DNA of 13,002 nucleotides, from positions 1 through 13,002 of the forward strand of contig JANPDG010000278.1 of NCBI GenBank assembly GCA_031431335.1. The letters are read 5' to 3'. The notes beneath the pieces were generated by a model. It was given only the letters and a program-made list of their open reading frames with translations. It made no database searches and was not told where the DNA came from. The DNA comes from JAAFIP01 sp031431335 (GTDB taxonomy: Bacteria; Pseudomonadota; Gammaproteobacteria; Burkholderiales; Burkholderiaceae_C). Both the position numbers and the translations under genes were made by a program. Positions 1 through 7,055 of the stretch are shown piece after piece (positions within the stretch are counted from its first letter, which is position 1; each line of letters starts with the position of its first letter).

Positions 1-68
1 ATTTGCAAGCCCGTGGTGCCGGCTTCGCCGTCGATGAAGATTTTGGCAATCGGGGCTGAGGTGCTCAT
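1..68 (-). CDS. argC: N-acetyl-gamma-glutamyl-phosphate reductase, type 2 (N-terminal fragment)
   Basis: Only the first 22 codons lie in the window; the gene continues past base 1. Read on the minus strand from the ATG at 68-66, the peptide begins MSTSAPIAKIFIDGEAGTTG, followed by LQ. The block KIFIDGEAGTTGLQ is the typical opening of the shorter, type 2 ArgC proteins and is the start of the NADP-binding Rossmann fold (known of the family). ArgC reduces N-acetyl-glutamyl phosphate to the semialdehyde in arginine synthesis, in the cytoplasm. An AGGA Shine-Dalgarno sequence sits 7 bases upstream of the ATG on that strand, which supports the start. It is transcribed divergently from sucC and shares a 220-base intergenic region with it. 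The call rests on a short fragment, but the motif is distinctive. Confidence 0.8.
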   Translation of the reverse strand, partial: MSTSAPIAKIFIDGEAGTTGLQ

Positions 69-148
69 GGTCAAATCCTGCTTAAAACTGATTGAAAGGC
101 TTTAAAATCACGCATCGCTAACGCTGTGACTTGCTGCGTACGTAAAAA

Positions 149-163
149 GCACAATATTTGTGC
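149..163. promoter_or_regulatory. Inverted repeat in the argC/sucC divergent region (operator candidate)
   Basis: GCACAA-TAT-TTGTGC is a perfect 6-base inverted repeat with a 3-base centre, lying between the divergent argC and sucC starts. The same TTGTGC half-site recurs at 229-234. The symmetry suggests a binding site for a dimeric regulator, but I cannot assign a regulator, and I found no convincing -35/-10 pair around it. Confidence 0.35.
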
Positions 164-214
164 ATTGCAACATGATACAGTTCACCCGCTGTAATCGCGT
201 TGTAACTGCACGGA

Positions 215-230
215 AATCTGCATGCAGATT
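215..230. promoter_or_regulatory. Perfect 16-base palindrome upstream of sucC (operator candidate)
   Basis: AATCTGCATGCAGATT reads the same on both strands across all 16 bases and ends 58 bases before the sucC ATG. It could be an operator or, if transcribed, a stem in the sucC leader, though a palindrome with no spacer folds poorly. A GTGCAC palindrome follows directly at 231-236. No regulator is assigned. Confidence 0.4.
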
Positions 231-288
231 GTGCACGACATCATTCCATTTTCGACTATTTTCCTCACCACCCTTCGGATCAGACATT

Positions 289-1458
289 ATGAAAATTCAT
301 GAATACCAAGGCAAAGAACTTTTGCGCTCCTTTGGCATTCCTGTGCCTCGCGGCATCCCTGCGTTCACCGTGCAAGAGGCTGTTGAAGCCGCACAAAAAC
401 TGGGCGGCCCTGTGTGGGTGGTCAAAGCGCAGATCCACGCTGGTGGGCGCGGCAAAGGCGGCGGCGTAAAATTAGCGCGCAGCATTGAGGACGTGAAAAA
501 GCTGTCGGGTGAAATCCTTGGCATGCAACTGAAAACCGCGCAAACCGGCCCAGAAGGCCAGAAAGTGCGCCGCCTGTTCATTGAAGACGGCGCAGATATT
601 CAAAAAGAACTTTATGTCTCCGTTGTCACCGACCGCGCTACCCAAAAAGTAGCCTTCATGGCCAGCAGCGAAGGCGGCATGGACATTGAAGCCGTCGCGC
701 ACGACACGCCAGAGAAAATCATCACCGTGTTTGTCGACCCGTCCGTGGGTTTAACCGCTGAACAAGGCAAGCAGTTGTCAGACGGCATGACCGTGCCCGC
801 AGCATCTACCGCAGCCTGCATCGACGTGCTGCAAAAGCTGTACAAATGCTACATGGACACCGACGCAGCGTTGGTAGAGATCAACCCGCTGATCGTTGAA
901 GGCAATGGCGGCGTGAAAGCCTTGGACGCAAAATTCAACTTTGACTCCAACGCGCTGTTTCGCCATCCCGAAATCGTCGCCCTGCGCGACCTGGATGAAG
1001 AAGACCCAGCCGAAGTTGAAGCGTCTAAATTCGACTTGGCCTACATCAGCCTAGACGGCAACATTGGCTGCCTGGTCAACGGCGCAGGCTTGGCCATGGC
1101 CACGATGGACACTATCAAGCTGTACGGCGCTGAGCCGGCTAACTTTTTGGACGTTGGCGGCGGCGCCACCCCCGAGAAAGTGACCGAAGCTTTCAAAATC
1201 ATGCTGAAAAACCCCAAGGTCAAGGCCATCATGGTCAACATCTTTGGCGGCATCATGAAGTGCGACACGATTGCCACCGGCATCATCACCGCATGCAAAG
1301 CCACTAACCTGTCTGTGCCATTGGTCGTGCGCATGAAGGGCACCAACGAAGACTTGGGCAAGAAGATGCTGGCCGAGAGCGGCTTGCCCATCATCAGCGC
1401 CGACAGCATGGCTGAAGCGGCACAAAAAGTTGTTGCCGCAGTAGCTGCAGCCCGATGA
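289..1458 (+). CDS. sucC: Succinyl-CoA synthetase (ADP-forming), beta subunit
   Basis: This is the beta subunit of succinate-CoA ligase, the TCA-cycle step that turns succinyl-CoA into succinate while making ATP (or GTP), as a complex with SucD in the cytoplasm. The 389-residue protein has the usual family length. It opens with MKIHEYQGKELL, has the ATP-grasp nucleotide loop KAQIHAGGRGKGGGV at about 46-60, the metal-binding EINPL at 197-201, and the CoA-ligase half with GNIGCLVNGAGLAMATMD at 257-274, DVGGGA at 288-293 and NIFGGI at 317-322. The frame is open upstream to 160, but family starts are at MKIHEYQ, so the ATG at 289 is chosen. Its Shine-Dalgarno is weak (GGA at 277-279). The gene lies 65 bases upstream of sucD and is surely cotranscribed with it. 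Nothing in the protein looks damaged or unusual. Confidence 0.97.
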   Translation: MKIHEYQGKELLRSFGIPVPRGIPAFTVQEAVEAAQKLGGPVWVVKAQIHAGGRGKGGGVKLARSIEDVKKLSGEILGMQLKTAQTGPEGQKVRRLFIEDGADIQKELYVSVVTDRATQKVAFMASSEGGMDIEAVAHDTPEKIITVFVDPSVGLTAEQGKQLSDGMTVPAASTAACIDVLQKLYKCYMDTDAALVEINPLIVEGNGGVKALDAKFNFDSNALFRHPEIVALRDLDEEDPAEVEASKFDLAYISLDGNIGCLVNGAGLAMATMDTIKLYGAEPANFLDVGGGATPEKVTEAFKIMLKNPKVKAIMVNIFGGIMKCDTIATGIITACKATNLSVPLVVRMKGTNEDLGKKMLAESGLPIISADSMAEAAQKVVAAVAAAR

Positions 1459-1464
1459 TTTTGC

Positions 1465-1504
1465 GGGACAGACCGCAGGCTGCGCAGCAGACCAGCTCTG
1501 TCCC
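1465..1504 (+). other. Hairpin in the sucC-sucD spacer
   Basis: GGGACAGA (1465-1472) pairs perfectly with TCTGTCCC (1497-1504). The 24-base interior contains a further self-complementary GCTGCGCAGC at 1479-1488. No T-run follows, so it is not a classical terminator. It ends 9 bases before the sucD Shine-Dalgarno and may stabilise the mRNA or adjust the SucC:SucD ratio (inference). Confidence 0.45.
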
Positions 1505-1523
1505 CAACTAACCAGGAAGAATC

Positions 1524-2420
1524 ATGTCTATCTACATCAATAAAAACACCAAAGTCATCACCCAAGGCATTACCGGCAAAACCGGCCAGTTTCACACCGA
1601 AAAGTGCCAAGAATACGCCAACGGTAAAAACTGCTTTGTCGCGGGCGTGAACCCGAAAAAAGCGGGCGAAAGCATTTTTAACATTCCAATTTATGCGTCG
1701 GTGAACGAGGCCGCTGCACAAACGGGCGCTACCGTCAGCGTGATTTATGTGCCGCCTGCAGGCGCTGCCGCTGCCATCTGGGAAGCTGTTGAAGCCAACC
1801 TCGACTTGGCAATCTGCATTACCGAAGGCATCCCCGTGCGCGACATGCTGGAGCTGCGCAACAAAATGAAGGCCAAAGAAGCCGCTGGCGGCAAGCGCAC
1901 CCTGCTGCTCGGCCCCAACTGCCCAGGACTGATCACCCCTGACGAAATCAAAATCGGCATCATGCCCGGTCATATTCACCGTAAAGGCCGCATCGGCGTG
2001 GTCAGCCGCTCTGGCACGTTAACTTACGAAGCCGTGGCGCAATTGACCGAAATCGGCCTGGGCCAGTCCAGCGCTGTCGGCATTGGCGGTGACCCGATCA
2101 ACGGTCTCAAGCACATCGACGTGATGAAGGCGTTTAACGACGACCCTGACACCGACGCCGTCATCATGATTGGCGAAATTGGTGGCCCAGACGAGGCGGA
2201 CGCAGCCCGCTGGTGCAAAACCAACATGAAAAAGCCTATTGTTGGCTTTATTGCAGGCGTAACCGCCCCCGCAGGTAAGCGCATGGGCCACGCTGGCGCG
2301 CTGATCAGCGGCGGCGCGGACACTGCCGATGCGAAGCTGGCGGTGATGGAAGAGTGTGGTTTTACCGTCACACGCAATCCGTCTGAGATGGCTAAGCTGC
2401 TCAAGGCTTTGCTGAAGTAA
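1524..2420 (+). CDS. sucD: Succinyl-CoA synthetase, alpha subunit
   Basis: This is the alpha subunit of succinate-CoA ligase; it binds CoA and carries the catalytic histidine that is phosphorylated during the reaction. The 298-residue protein is about the family's usual length. Visible landmarks are the CoA-binding loop GITGKTG at 15-21, PNCPGLITP at 131-139, SRSGTLTYE around 161-169, and the active-site block GKRMGHAGALISGG at 251-264, in which His256 is the phosphorylated residue by comparison with the family. The ATG at 1524 is preceded by a strong Shine-Dalgarno sequence, AGGAAGA at 1514-1520. It is the second gene of the sucCD operon, and a strong hairpin terminator follows 35 bases after the stop. 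Confidence 0.98.
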   Translation: MSIYINKNTKVITQGITGKTGQFHTEKCQEYANGKNCFVAGVNPKKAGESIFNIPIYASVNEAAAQTGATVSVIYVPPAGAAAAIWEAVEANLDLAICITEGIPVRDMLELRNKMKAKEAAGGKRTLLLGPNCPGLITPDEIKIGIMPGHIHRKGRIGVVSRSGTLTYEAVAQLTEIGLGQSSAVGIGGDPINGLKHIDVMKAFNDDPDTDAVIMIGEIGGPDEADAARWCKTNMKKPIVGFIAGVTAPAGKRMGHAGALISGGADTADAKLAVMEECGFTVTRNPSEMAKLLKALLK

Positions 2421-2455
2421 ACCTGACTCTGCACAGTAATACGCAATTTTACGCA

Positions 2456-2486
2456 AAGGGGATGCAGCAGCATCCCCTTATACTTT
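2456..2486 (+). terminator. Rho-independent terminator after sucD
   Basis: AAGGGGATGC (2456-2465) and GCATCCCCTT (2470-2479) form a perfect 10-base stem closed by the four-base loop AGCA, followed by ATACTTTGCTCTTT. The stem is strong; the T-rich tail is interrupted, so termination may be incomplete. It closes the sucCD operon and separates it from the TerC-family gene. Confidence 0.8.
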
Positions 2487-2550
2487 GCTCTTTAGAAATC
2501 TTGCTTAGGTAATAAAATAAGCATTTTTCCGACGCAGACGTTAGATAGTT

Positions 2551-2561
2551 TGCTATATATT
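2551..2561 (+). promoter_or_regulatory. Possible extended -10 promoter element for the TerC-family gene
   Basis: The stretch TGCTATATATT lies in an AT-rich leader between the sucD terminator and the TerC-family gene and resembles an extended -10 box (TG, one base, TATATA). There is no good -35 at the usual distance. It sits only about 15 bases before the ATG, so any transcript from it would have almost no leader. An alternative is a promoter farther up, using TAAAAT at 2513-2518. I saw no yybP-ykoY manganese riboswitch, which precedes some TerC-family genes. Confidence 0.25.
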
Positions 2562-2575
2562 TAATAGTGAGTACC

Positions 2576-3268
2576 ATGGAAGCATTTGCCACTCCCCAGT
2601 TTTGGTTAGCCGTCGGTCAGATCATCATGATCGACATTTTGCTGGGCGGCGACAACGCCGTCGTCATTGCGCTGGCCTGCCGCGGCCTGCCCGCAGAACA
2701 ACGCAAATGGGGCATTATTTGGGGCACCGTGGGTGCTATTGTCCTGCGCGTGCTGCTGATTGCGTTTGCCTTGACTTTGCTTACCGTACCCTATCTCAAA
2801 CTGGTGGGCGCAGTGCTGCTGCTGTGGATTGGCGTTAAGCTGCTGATGCCTCAAGAGGAAGAAGCGCATAACGTCAATGCCAGCGACAAGCTGTGGGGGG
2901 CGGTCAAAACCGTCATCATTGCCGACCTGGTGATGAGCGTGGACAACGTGTTGGCCATTGCAGGCGCAGCTGAAAATGCGGGCCAGCACCAGCTTGGTTT
3001 GGTGATTTTTGGCCTGTTGGTTAGCATCCCCATCATCGTGGCAGGCAGCCAGATCGTGCTCAAACTGATGGACCGCTTTCCGTGGATCATTACCGTCGGC
3101 GGCATGCTACTGGGATGGATTGCAGGACAAATGGCGATTACCGACCCCGCGGTCAAGGAGTGGATGACGGTCACGAAGACACTCGAATACAGCTGCGCTG
3201 CAGCGGGAGCGATTTTTGTGCTGCTGGTGGGACTGTATTTTCAAAAGCGCAGCAAAGCTGCAAGCTAA
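2576..3268 (+). CDS. TerC-family integral membrane protein
   Basis: This 230-residue, very hydrophobic inner-membrane protein has about seven predicted membrane segments and belongs to the TerC/YjbE group. The two family signatures are present: GGDNAVVIALA at 24-34 in the first membrane segment and SVDNVLAIAG at 121-130 after the charged cytoplasmic loop (MPQEEEAHNVNASDK). Their acidic residues are thought to form a metal-ion path. TerC relatives have been linked to manganese export and to metal loading of secreted proteins; the substrate cannot be told from this sequence. The name's tellurite link does not imply tellurite resistance here. A GTG at 2567 would add three residues, but the ATG at 2576 is preferred: GTGAG at 2567-2571 can act as its weak ribosome site, whereas nothing suitable precedes the GTG. 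The gene appears monocistronic. Confidence 0.9.
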   Translation: MEAFATPQFWLAVGQIIMIDILLGGDNAVVIALACRGLPAEQRKWGIIWGTVGAIVLRVLLIAFALTLLTVPYLKLVGAVLLLWIGVKLLMPQEEEAHNVNASDKLWGAVKTVIIADLVMSVDNVLAIAGAAENAGQHQLGLVIFGLLVSIPIIVAGSQIVLKLMDRFPWIITVGGMLLGWIAGQMAITDPAVKEWMTVTKTLEYSCAAAGAIFVLLVGLYFQKRSKAAS

Positions 3269-3275
3269 AGCGGTT

Positions 3276-3303
3276 TAGGCGGTCCGTCGACTGCCGCCTA
3301 TTT
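3276..3303 (+). terminator. Probable weak terminator after the TerC-family gene
   Basis: TAGGCGG (3276-3282) pairs with CCGCCTA (3294-3300) around an 11-base loop, 8 bases after the stop codon. Only TTTG follows, so the T-run is short. The position right behind a gene and before a non-coding stretch supports a terminator role. Confidence 0.5.
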
Positions 3304-3437
3304 GCAACAATCTACACGTAACTTGTGACAAATTCACTTGTGTCTAACGGTGCTGTCTGGTAACGTATCAACCTGAAATATGACTAGGGACAACCACTTA
3401 GCGCGCTAACTTCATAAGCCGCTTTGACAATTCGTAC
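3304..3437 (+). promoter_or_regulatory. Leader and presumed promoter region of the kinase operon
   Basis: This non-coding stretch between the preceding hairpin and the kinase ribosome site should hold the promoter of the signalling operon. It contains a direct repeat ACTTGTG at 3321-3327 and 3336-3342, 15 bases apart start to start. TTGACA at 3424-3429 matches a -35 box exactly, but a -10 at normal spacing would fall on the start codon, so it is probably coincidental. I found no convincing sigma-70 pair. Confidence 0.35.
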
Positions 3438-3442
3438 AAGGA
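3438..3442 (+). promoter_or_regulatory. Ribosome binding site that fixes the TTG start of the kinase
   Basis: AAGGA ends 7 bases before the TTG at 3450-3452. There is no ATG or GTG in frame near the N-terminus, and the protein starts just before its first membrane segment, so this site decides the start. Confidence 0.75.
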
Positions 3443-3449
3443 ACAGGTC

Positions 3450-6206
3450 TTGGGGGCAACATCATCATCAAAACGAAGCCAGTTTTGGCGCGCCGACTGG
3501 TTTGTGGGCGTGCTGGTGGTGCTGTGTGTATTTGTGTTCAACCGAGCTACCAATTTCGTTGACACCCTAGAAAACCGTTTCTATGACTACGGAATCACCC
3601 AGTCAGACAAGAAGCCCTCAGACCAAATTGCGATTGTGGCGATTGACGATCAAAGCGTAGCCAACGTAGGGCGCTGGCCTTGGTCGCGCGATGTTCAGGC
3701 CAAGCTGATCGAGCAAATCAGCGCTGGCAAGCCTAAAGCCATCATCAACCAGATTTTTTATCCTGAACCGCAGATTGAAAAGGGTCTGCCATTTTTACAA
3801 AAAATCCGCGCTGTAGTCAGTGCAGATGCCGCATCAGGAAATACCACCTTAGAAGCCATCGACAAAATCGCCGCTGATGGCGAAGCGGCACTCAATGCCG
3901 ACGCACGTCTTGCACAGGCTTTTAAATCGGCGGGCAACGTAGTGGGGCTGGTAACGTTCACCTCAGGCGACGCGCGTGGCAAACCGGACAAGCCGCTGCA
4001 GCAAGGTACTCTGAAAAGCTTGGTCACAGCCCCGGCAGGCTTTGGCATTGAAGTCGCAGGTATTTTGGAGCCTATTGATCTTCTCAGTAACAGTATCAGC
4101 TCAGCAGGGCACGGAAACAAGCCTGTCGAACTCGATGGTACTTTGCGCGTTGAGCCCCTACTGGCAGACTACTACGGCCAATTCGTACCTTCATTGGGCT
4201 TGATGGCTGCGATGAAAGGCCTGAACTTAAGCGCAGCAGACGTATCGGTGTCAGAGCAAGACCAAGTTTTGCAAATTGGCAAACTGCGTATCGGCACCAA
4301 CGAGCAAGGTGTCATGCGCCCCTTTTACTACGCAGACAAAGATGGCAAAACACCGTTTAGCTACGATTCCGCTTTTGACGTGATTTCTGGCAAAGTGCCT
4401 GCGAGTAAATATACAGGCAAAGTTGTGTTGCTTGGGCCTACAGCGGCTGGCGTAGGTGTAGAGTTTCCAACGCCTCTAGGTCGCGGCATGACCCCGCTGG
4501 AGCAAACAGCCCATGTCACGTCGAGCATTTTGTCGGAGCATTTTGTCACTACGCCTTTGTGGACTTCTCTTGTGAGCTATTTGGCCGTATTGTTGATAGC
4601 GGCTTACTTGATTGCGTTATTGCCCCGCTTGTCAGCAGGCCATTCAGCGGTCGTTACGGGCCTGCTGTTTGCCGTACTGCTGGTCTCGTCGTATGTACTT
4701 TTGTCGCGCTACAGCCGCTGGGCTCAGTTTATCCTTCCAGCGGTGTTGCTCATCATTGGCCATTTGGCACTGACCACCAAACGCTTCTTGGTGACAGAGG
4801 CAGGCAAGCTCAAGTCAGACGAAGAGTCAGCTGAGACCAACCGCATGATGGGCTTGGCGCTGCAGGGCCAAGGGCAGTTGGACATGGCATTTGATCGGTT
4901 TCGCCGCGTGCCCGTTAGCGATGCGCTGATGGACAACATGGGTAACTTGGCCCTGGACTTTGAGCGCAAACGTCAATTTAACAAAGCCCAAGCCGTGTAC
5001 GAGCACATGGCGGGCCTAGACAAAACCCACAAGGGTTTAGACGCCAAGCTCAACCGCGCTAAAAACCTCTCCGAAACAGTGATTTTGGGCGGGGGTGGCG
5101 CGCACCCGGGCGCCGCCATGCTGCTGGACGGTGGTGGTATTGAAAAGCCCATGCTCGGCCGCTACCAGGTAGATAAAGAGCTGGGTAAAGGTGCGATGGG
5201 TGTAGTGTATTTGGGCAAGGACCCGAAAATTGGACGTGTGGTGGCCATCAAAACCATGGCCCTGGCCCAAGAGTTTGATGGTGACGATTTGGTCGACGCC
5301 CGCGAGCGATTTTTCCGCGAAGCCGAGACAGCGGGCCGACTGCAGCACCAAAATATTGTCACGATCTTTGATGCGGGTGAAGAGCATGACCTGGCCTATA
5401 TCGCCATGGAATTCCTCAAAGGCAAAGATCTGCTTGACTACTGCAAGGGCGGCTCGTTGCTGCCCGTGAACACCGTCTTGTCTATTGTGGAGCGTGTTGC
5501 CCAAGCGCTGGCTTATGCGCACAAGCAAAACGTAGTGCATCGAGACATTAAGCCTGCCAACATCATGTATGAGCTGGCCAGCGACACCGTTAAAGTGACG
5601 GACTTTGGTATCGCCCGCATCACGGATTCGAGCAAGACCAAGACCGGTATCGTGTTGGGCACGCCTAGCTTTATGTCACCAGAGCAAATCGCAGGTAAAA
5701 AAGTGGACGGCCGCTCAGACCTTTACTCCCTGGGCGTTATGCTTTACCAAATGCTAGCGGGCGTATTGCCCTTCCGGGGTGACTCGATGGCTGAGCTGAT
5801 GTACAAGATCGCCAACGAAGAAGCTGCCGATGTGCGCACCGTTCGCTCCGAGCTAAGTGCGGCGGTCGCCCAAGTGGTGGCTTTGTCGCTGAGCAAGCGA
5901 CCCGAAACACGCTTTCAGGACGGTGACCAGTTTGCAGCTGACCTGCGCTTGGCGATGGCTGACATGGCTGCCAGCGAAGCATCTGGCACTGCCTACGCAC
6001 TGCCTGCAAGTGGTGCCACAGCGGCAGACCCAACAGCAGTGATGGGCCCAGCCCCATCCGACGACAAAACCCAGGTGCTGCCTGCGCCCCACGCTCCTGC
6101 GGTGTTGGCCGAAGATTTTGCGGCAACCCGCAAAATTGATGCGAATTCCACAGACTTTGATAAAACCGTAGTTTCCAAGCCCACTAATCCGGGATCGGGC
6201 AGCTAA
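3450..6206 (+). CDS. CHASE2-sensor membrane Ser/Thr protein kinase
   Basis: This 918-residue transmembrane sensor kinase (Hanks type) phosphorylates Ser/Thr on proteins. A membrane segment at about 17-30 is followed by a periplasmic CHASE2 domain (about 35-370) with IAIVAIDDQSV...GRWPWSR at 60-80 and GKVVLLGPTAAG at 323-334. Three more segments lie at about 371-391, 398-418 and 424-443. Next come a TPR-like helical stretch (about 466-525) and the kinase domain (about 570-835). The kinase has the glycine loop GKGAMGVVY at 579-587, Lys601 in VAIK, Glu624, HRD at 697-699 with Lys701 and Asn704, DFG at 718-720, an activation loop rich in Ser/Thr (727-732), GTP at 737-739, SPE at 743-745 and Asp757, so it should be active. 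The tail (840-918) is Ala/Pro/Thr-rich with Thr motifs suited to FHA binding. The gene starts at TTG with a good ribosome site. It heads the operon with its phosphatase and FHA partner. Confidence 0.95.
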   Translation: MGATSSSKRSQFWRADWFVGVLVVLCVFVFNRATNFVDTLENRFYDYGITQSDKKPSDQIAIVAIDDQSVANVGRWPWSRDVQAKLIEQISAGKPKAIINQIFYPEPQIEKGLPFLQKIRAVVSADAASGNTTLEAIDKIAADGEAALNADARLAQAFKSAGNVVGLVTFTSGDARGKPDKPLQQGTLKSLVTAPAGFGIEVAGILEPIDLLSNSISSAGHGNKPVELDGTLRVEPLLADYYGQFVPSLGLMAAMKGLNLSAADVSVSEQDQVLQIGKLRIGTNEQGVMRPFYYADKDGKTPFSYDSAFDVISGKVPASKYTGKVVLLGPTAAGVGVEFPTPLGRGMTPLEQTAHVTSSILSEHFVTTPLWTSLVSYLAVLLIAAYLIALLPRLSAGHSAVVTGLLFAVLLVSSYVLLSRYSRWAQFILPAVLLIIGHLALTTKRFLVTEAGKLKSDEESAETNRMMGLALQGQGQLDMAFDRFRRVPVSDALMDNMGNLALDFERKRQFNKAQAVYEHMAGLDKTHKGLDAKLNRAKNLSETVILGGGGAHPGAAMLLDGGGIEKPMLGRYQVDKELGKGAMGVVYLGKDPKIGRVVAIKTMALAQEFDGDDLVDARERFFREAETAGRLQHQNIVTIFDAGEEHDLAYIAMEFLKGKDLLDYCKGGSLLPVNTVLSIVERVAQALAYAHKQNVVHRDIKPANIMYELASDTVKVTDFGIARITDSSKTKTGIVLGTPSFMSPEQIAGKKVDGRSDLYSLGVMLYQMLAGVLPFRGDSMAELMYKIANEEAADVRTVRSELSAAVAQVVALSLSKRPETRFQDGDQFAADLRLAMADMAASEASGTAYALPASGATAADPTAVMGPAPSDDKTQVLPAPHAPAVLAEDFAATRKIDANSTDFDKTVVSKPTNPGSGS

Positions 6207-6235
6207 AAGTCGTTATAGTAGGCGACGACTACACC

Positions 6236-7021
6236 ATGATTTACCATTTTCATTCACAAACCGACCCAGGTCTCGCTCGCGAGAACAACGAAGACTCGGT
6301 CACTTATGACGCTGCGACATCACTGACCGTGCTTGCTGATGGCATGGGCGGCTACAACGCCGGTGAGGTCGCCAGCGGCATGGCTACGGCCTTTATCCGT
6401 TCCGAGATGAGCCGCTGGTTATCGCAAGTAGGCAAAACAGCCAATGCGCGCGAAGTGCGTCGCGCATTAGAGATTTGTGTTGATAACGCCAACCGATCTA
6501 TTTTCAATGCTGCCAACTCCAACCCGCAGTACGCAGGTATGGGCACTACGCTGGTTGTGGGTGTTTGCCATGAAGCGCGCTTGATGTTAGGCCATATTGG
6601 CGACTCGCGCTGCTACCGCTTGCGCGGCGACGAGTTTGTGCAAATCACCAAAGACCACTCCCTTTTGCAAGAGCAAATGGATGCTGGCCTGATCACTGCT
6701 GAGCAAGCCGCTACCTCGCTGAACAAAAATCTGGTGACCCGCGCCTTGGGCGTCGAAGACAGTGTGTTGCTCGAGGTCAATGAGCATCGGGTGGAGATCG
6801 GCGACCTATACGCCATGTGTTCGGACGGTTTGTCCGATATGGTGGACGATGCAGGTATTGCGCAGATTTTGAAAACCACCGACACTATGGAAGCTAAAGC
6901 GCAGGCCCTCGTGGCTGCGGCGAATGCGGCGGGTGGCAGAGACAATATTTCAGTGCTGTTATTCGAGGCACGAGAAGGTTCTAGTAAACGGGGCTTTATG
7001 GCCCGGCTACTTAGAAAGTAA
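6236..7021 (+). CDS. PP2C-family Ser/Thr protein phosphatase
   Basis: This 261-residue soluble, cytoplasmic, metal-dependent phosphatase (Stp/PrpC type) most likely reverses the action of the kinase just upstream. The family motifs appear in order: RENNED at 15-20, ADGMGG at 34-39 (Asp35), GMGTT at 101-105, GHIGDSR at 119-125 (Asp123), TKDHS at 138-142, CSDGLSD at 195-201 (Asp197) and GGRDN at 233-237 (Asp236). All the acidic residues expected to hold the two catalytic metal ions are present, so activity is expected. The length is normal for the bacterial family. The gene begins 29 bases after the kinase stop. Its ribosome site is weak (TAGGCGACGA, rather far from the ATG), which may mean low translation or coupling to the kinase. 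It ends in a basic tail (KRGFMARLLRK) that might touch the membrane; this last point is inference. Confidence 0.95.
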   Translation: MIYHFHSQTDPGLARENNEDSVTYDAATSLTVLADGMGGYNAGEVASGMATAFIRSEMSRWLSQVGKTANAREVRRALEICVDNANRSIFNAANSNPQYAGMGTTLVVGVCHEARLMLGHIGDSRCYRLRGDEFVQITKDHSLLQEQMDAGLITAEQAATSLNKNLVTRALGVEDSVLLEVNEHRVEIGDLYAMCSDGLSDMVDDAGIAQILKTTDTMEAKAQALVAAANAAGGRDNISVLLFEAREGSSKRGFMARLLRK

Positions 7022-7055
7022 AATAAATGAATAGCTATATCAACAGGAGCCGGCC

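Noticed and set aside
160..288. N-terminal extension of sucC to an ATG at 160
   Set aside because: The 43 extra residues (Cys/Arg-rich, no family match) cover the palindromes of the intergenic region, while SucC proteins begin at MKIHEYQ or similar, encoded from 289.
1041..1979. Long minus-strand open frame (312 codons) across sucC and sucD
   Set aside because: It lies opposite two certain genes, crosses their spacer and shows no recognisable domain; the peptide looks like a mirror of the codon pattern on the plus strand.
2480..2575. Manganese riboswitch (yybP-ykoY) in front of the TerC-family gene
   Set aside because: The leader is short and AT-rich and lacks the conserved purine-rich and GC-paired core expected of that RNA.
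3324..3338. CRP/Vfr-like site TGTGA...TCACT before the kinase operon, tempting because cAMP genes follow
   Set aside because: The half-sites are separated by 5 bases rather than the 6 of the consensus, and the right half ends in T rather than A. With GTGA/TCAC as the only matching arms, chance is likely.
3424..3429. Perfect TTGACA as a -35 box for the kinase operon
   Set aside because: A -10 box 17 bases on would cover the start codon (GTCTTG), so it cannot serve as the promoter of a leadered transcript.
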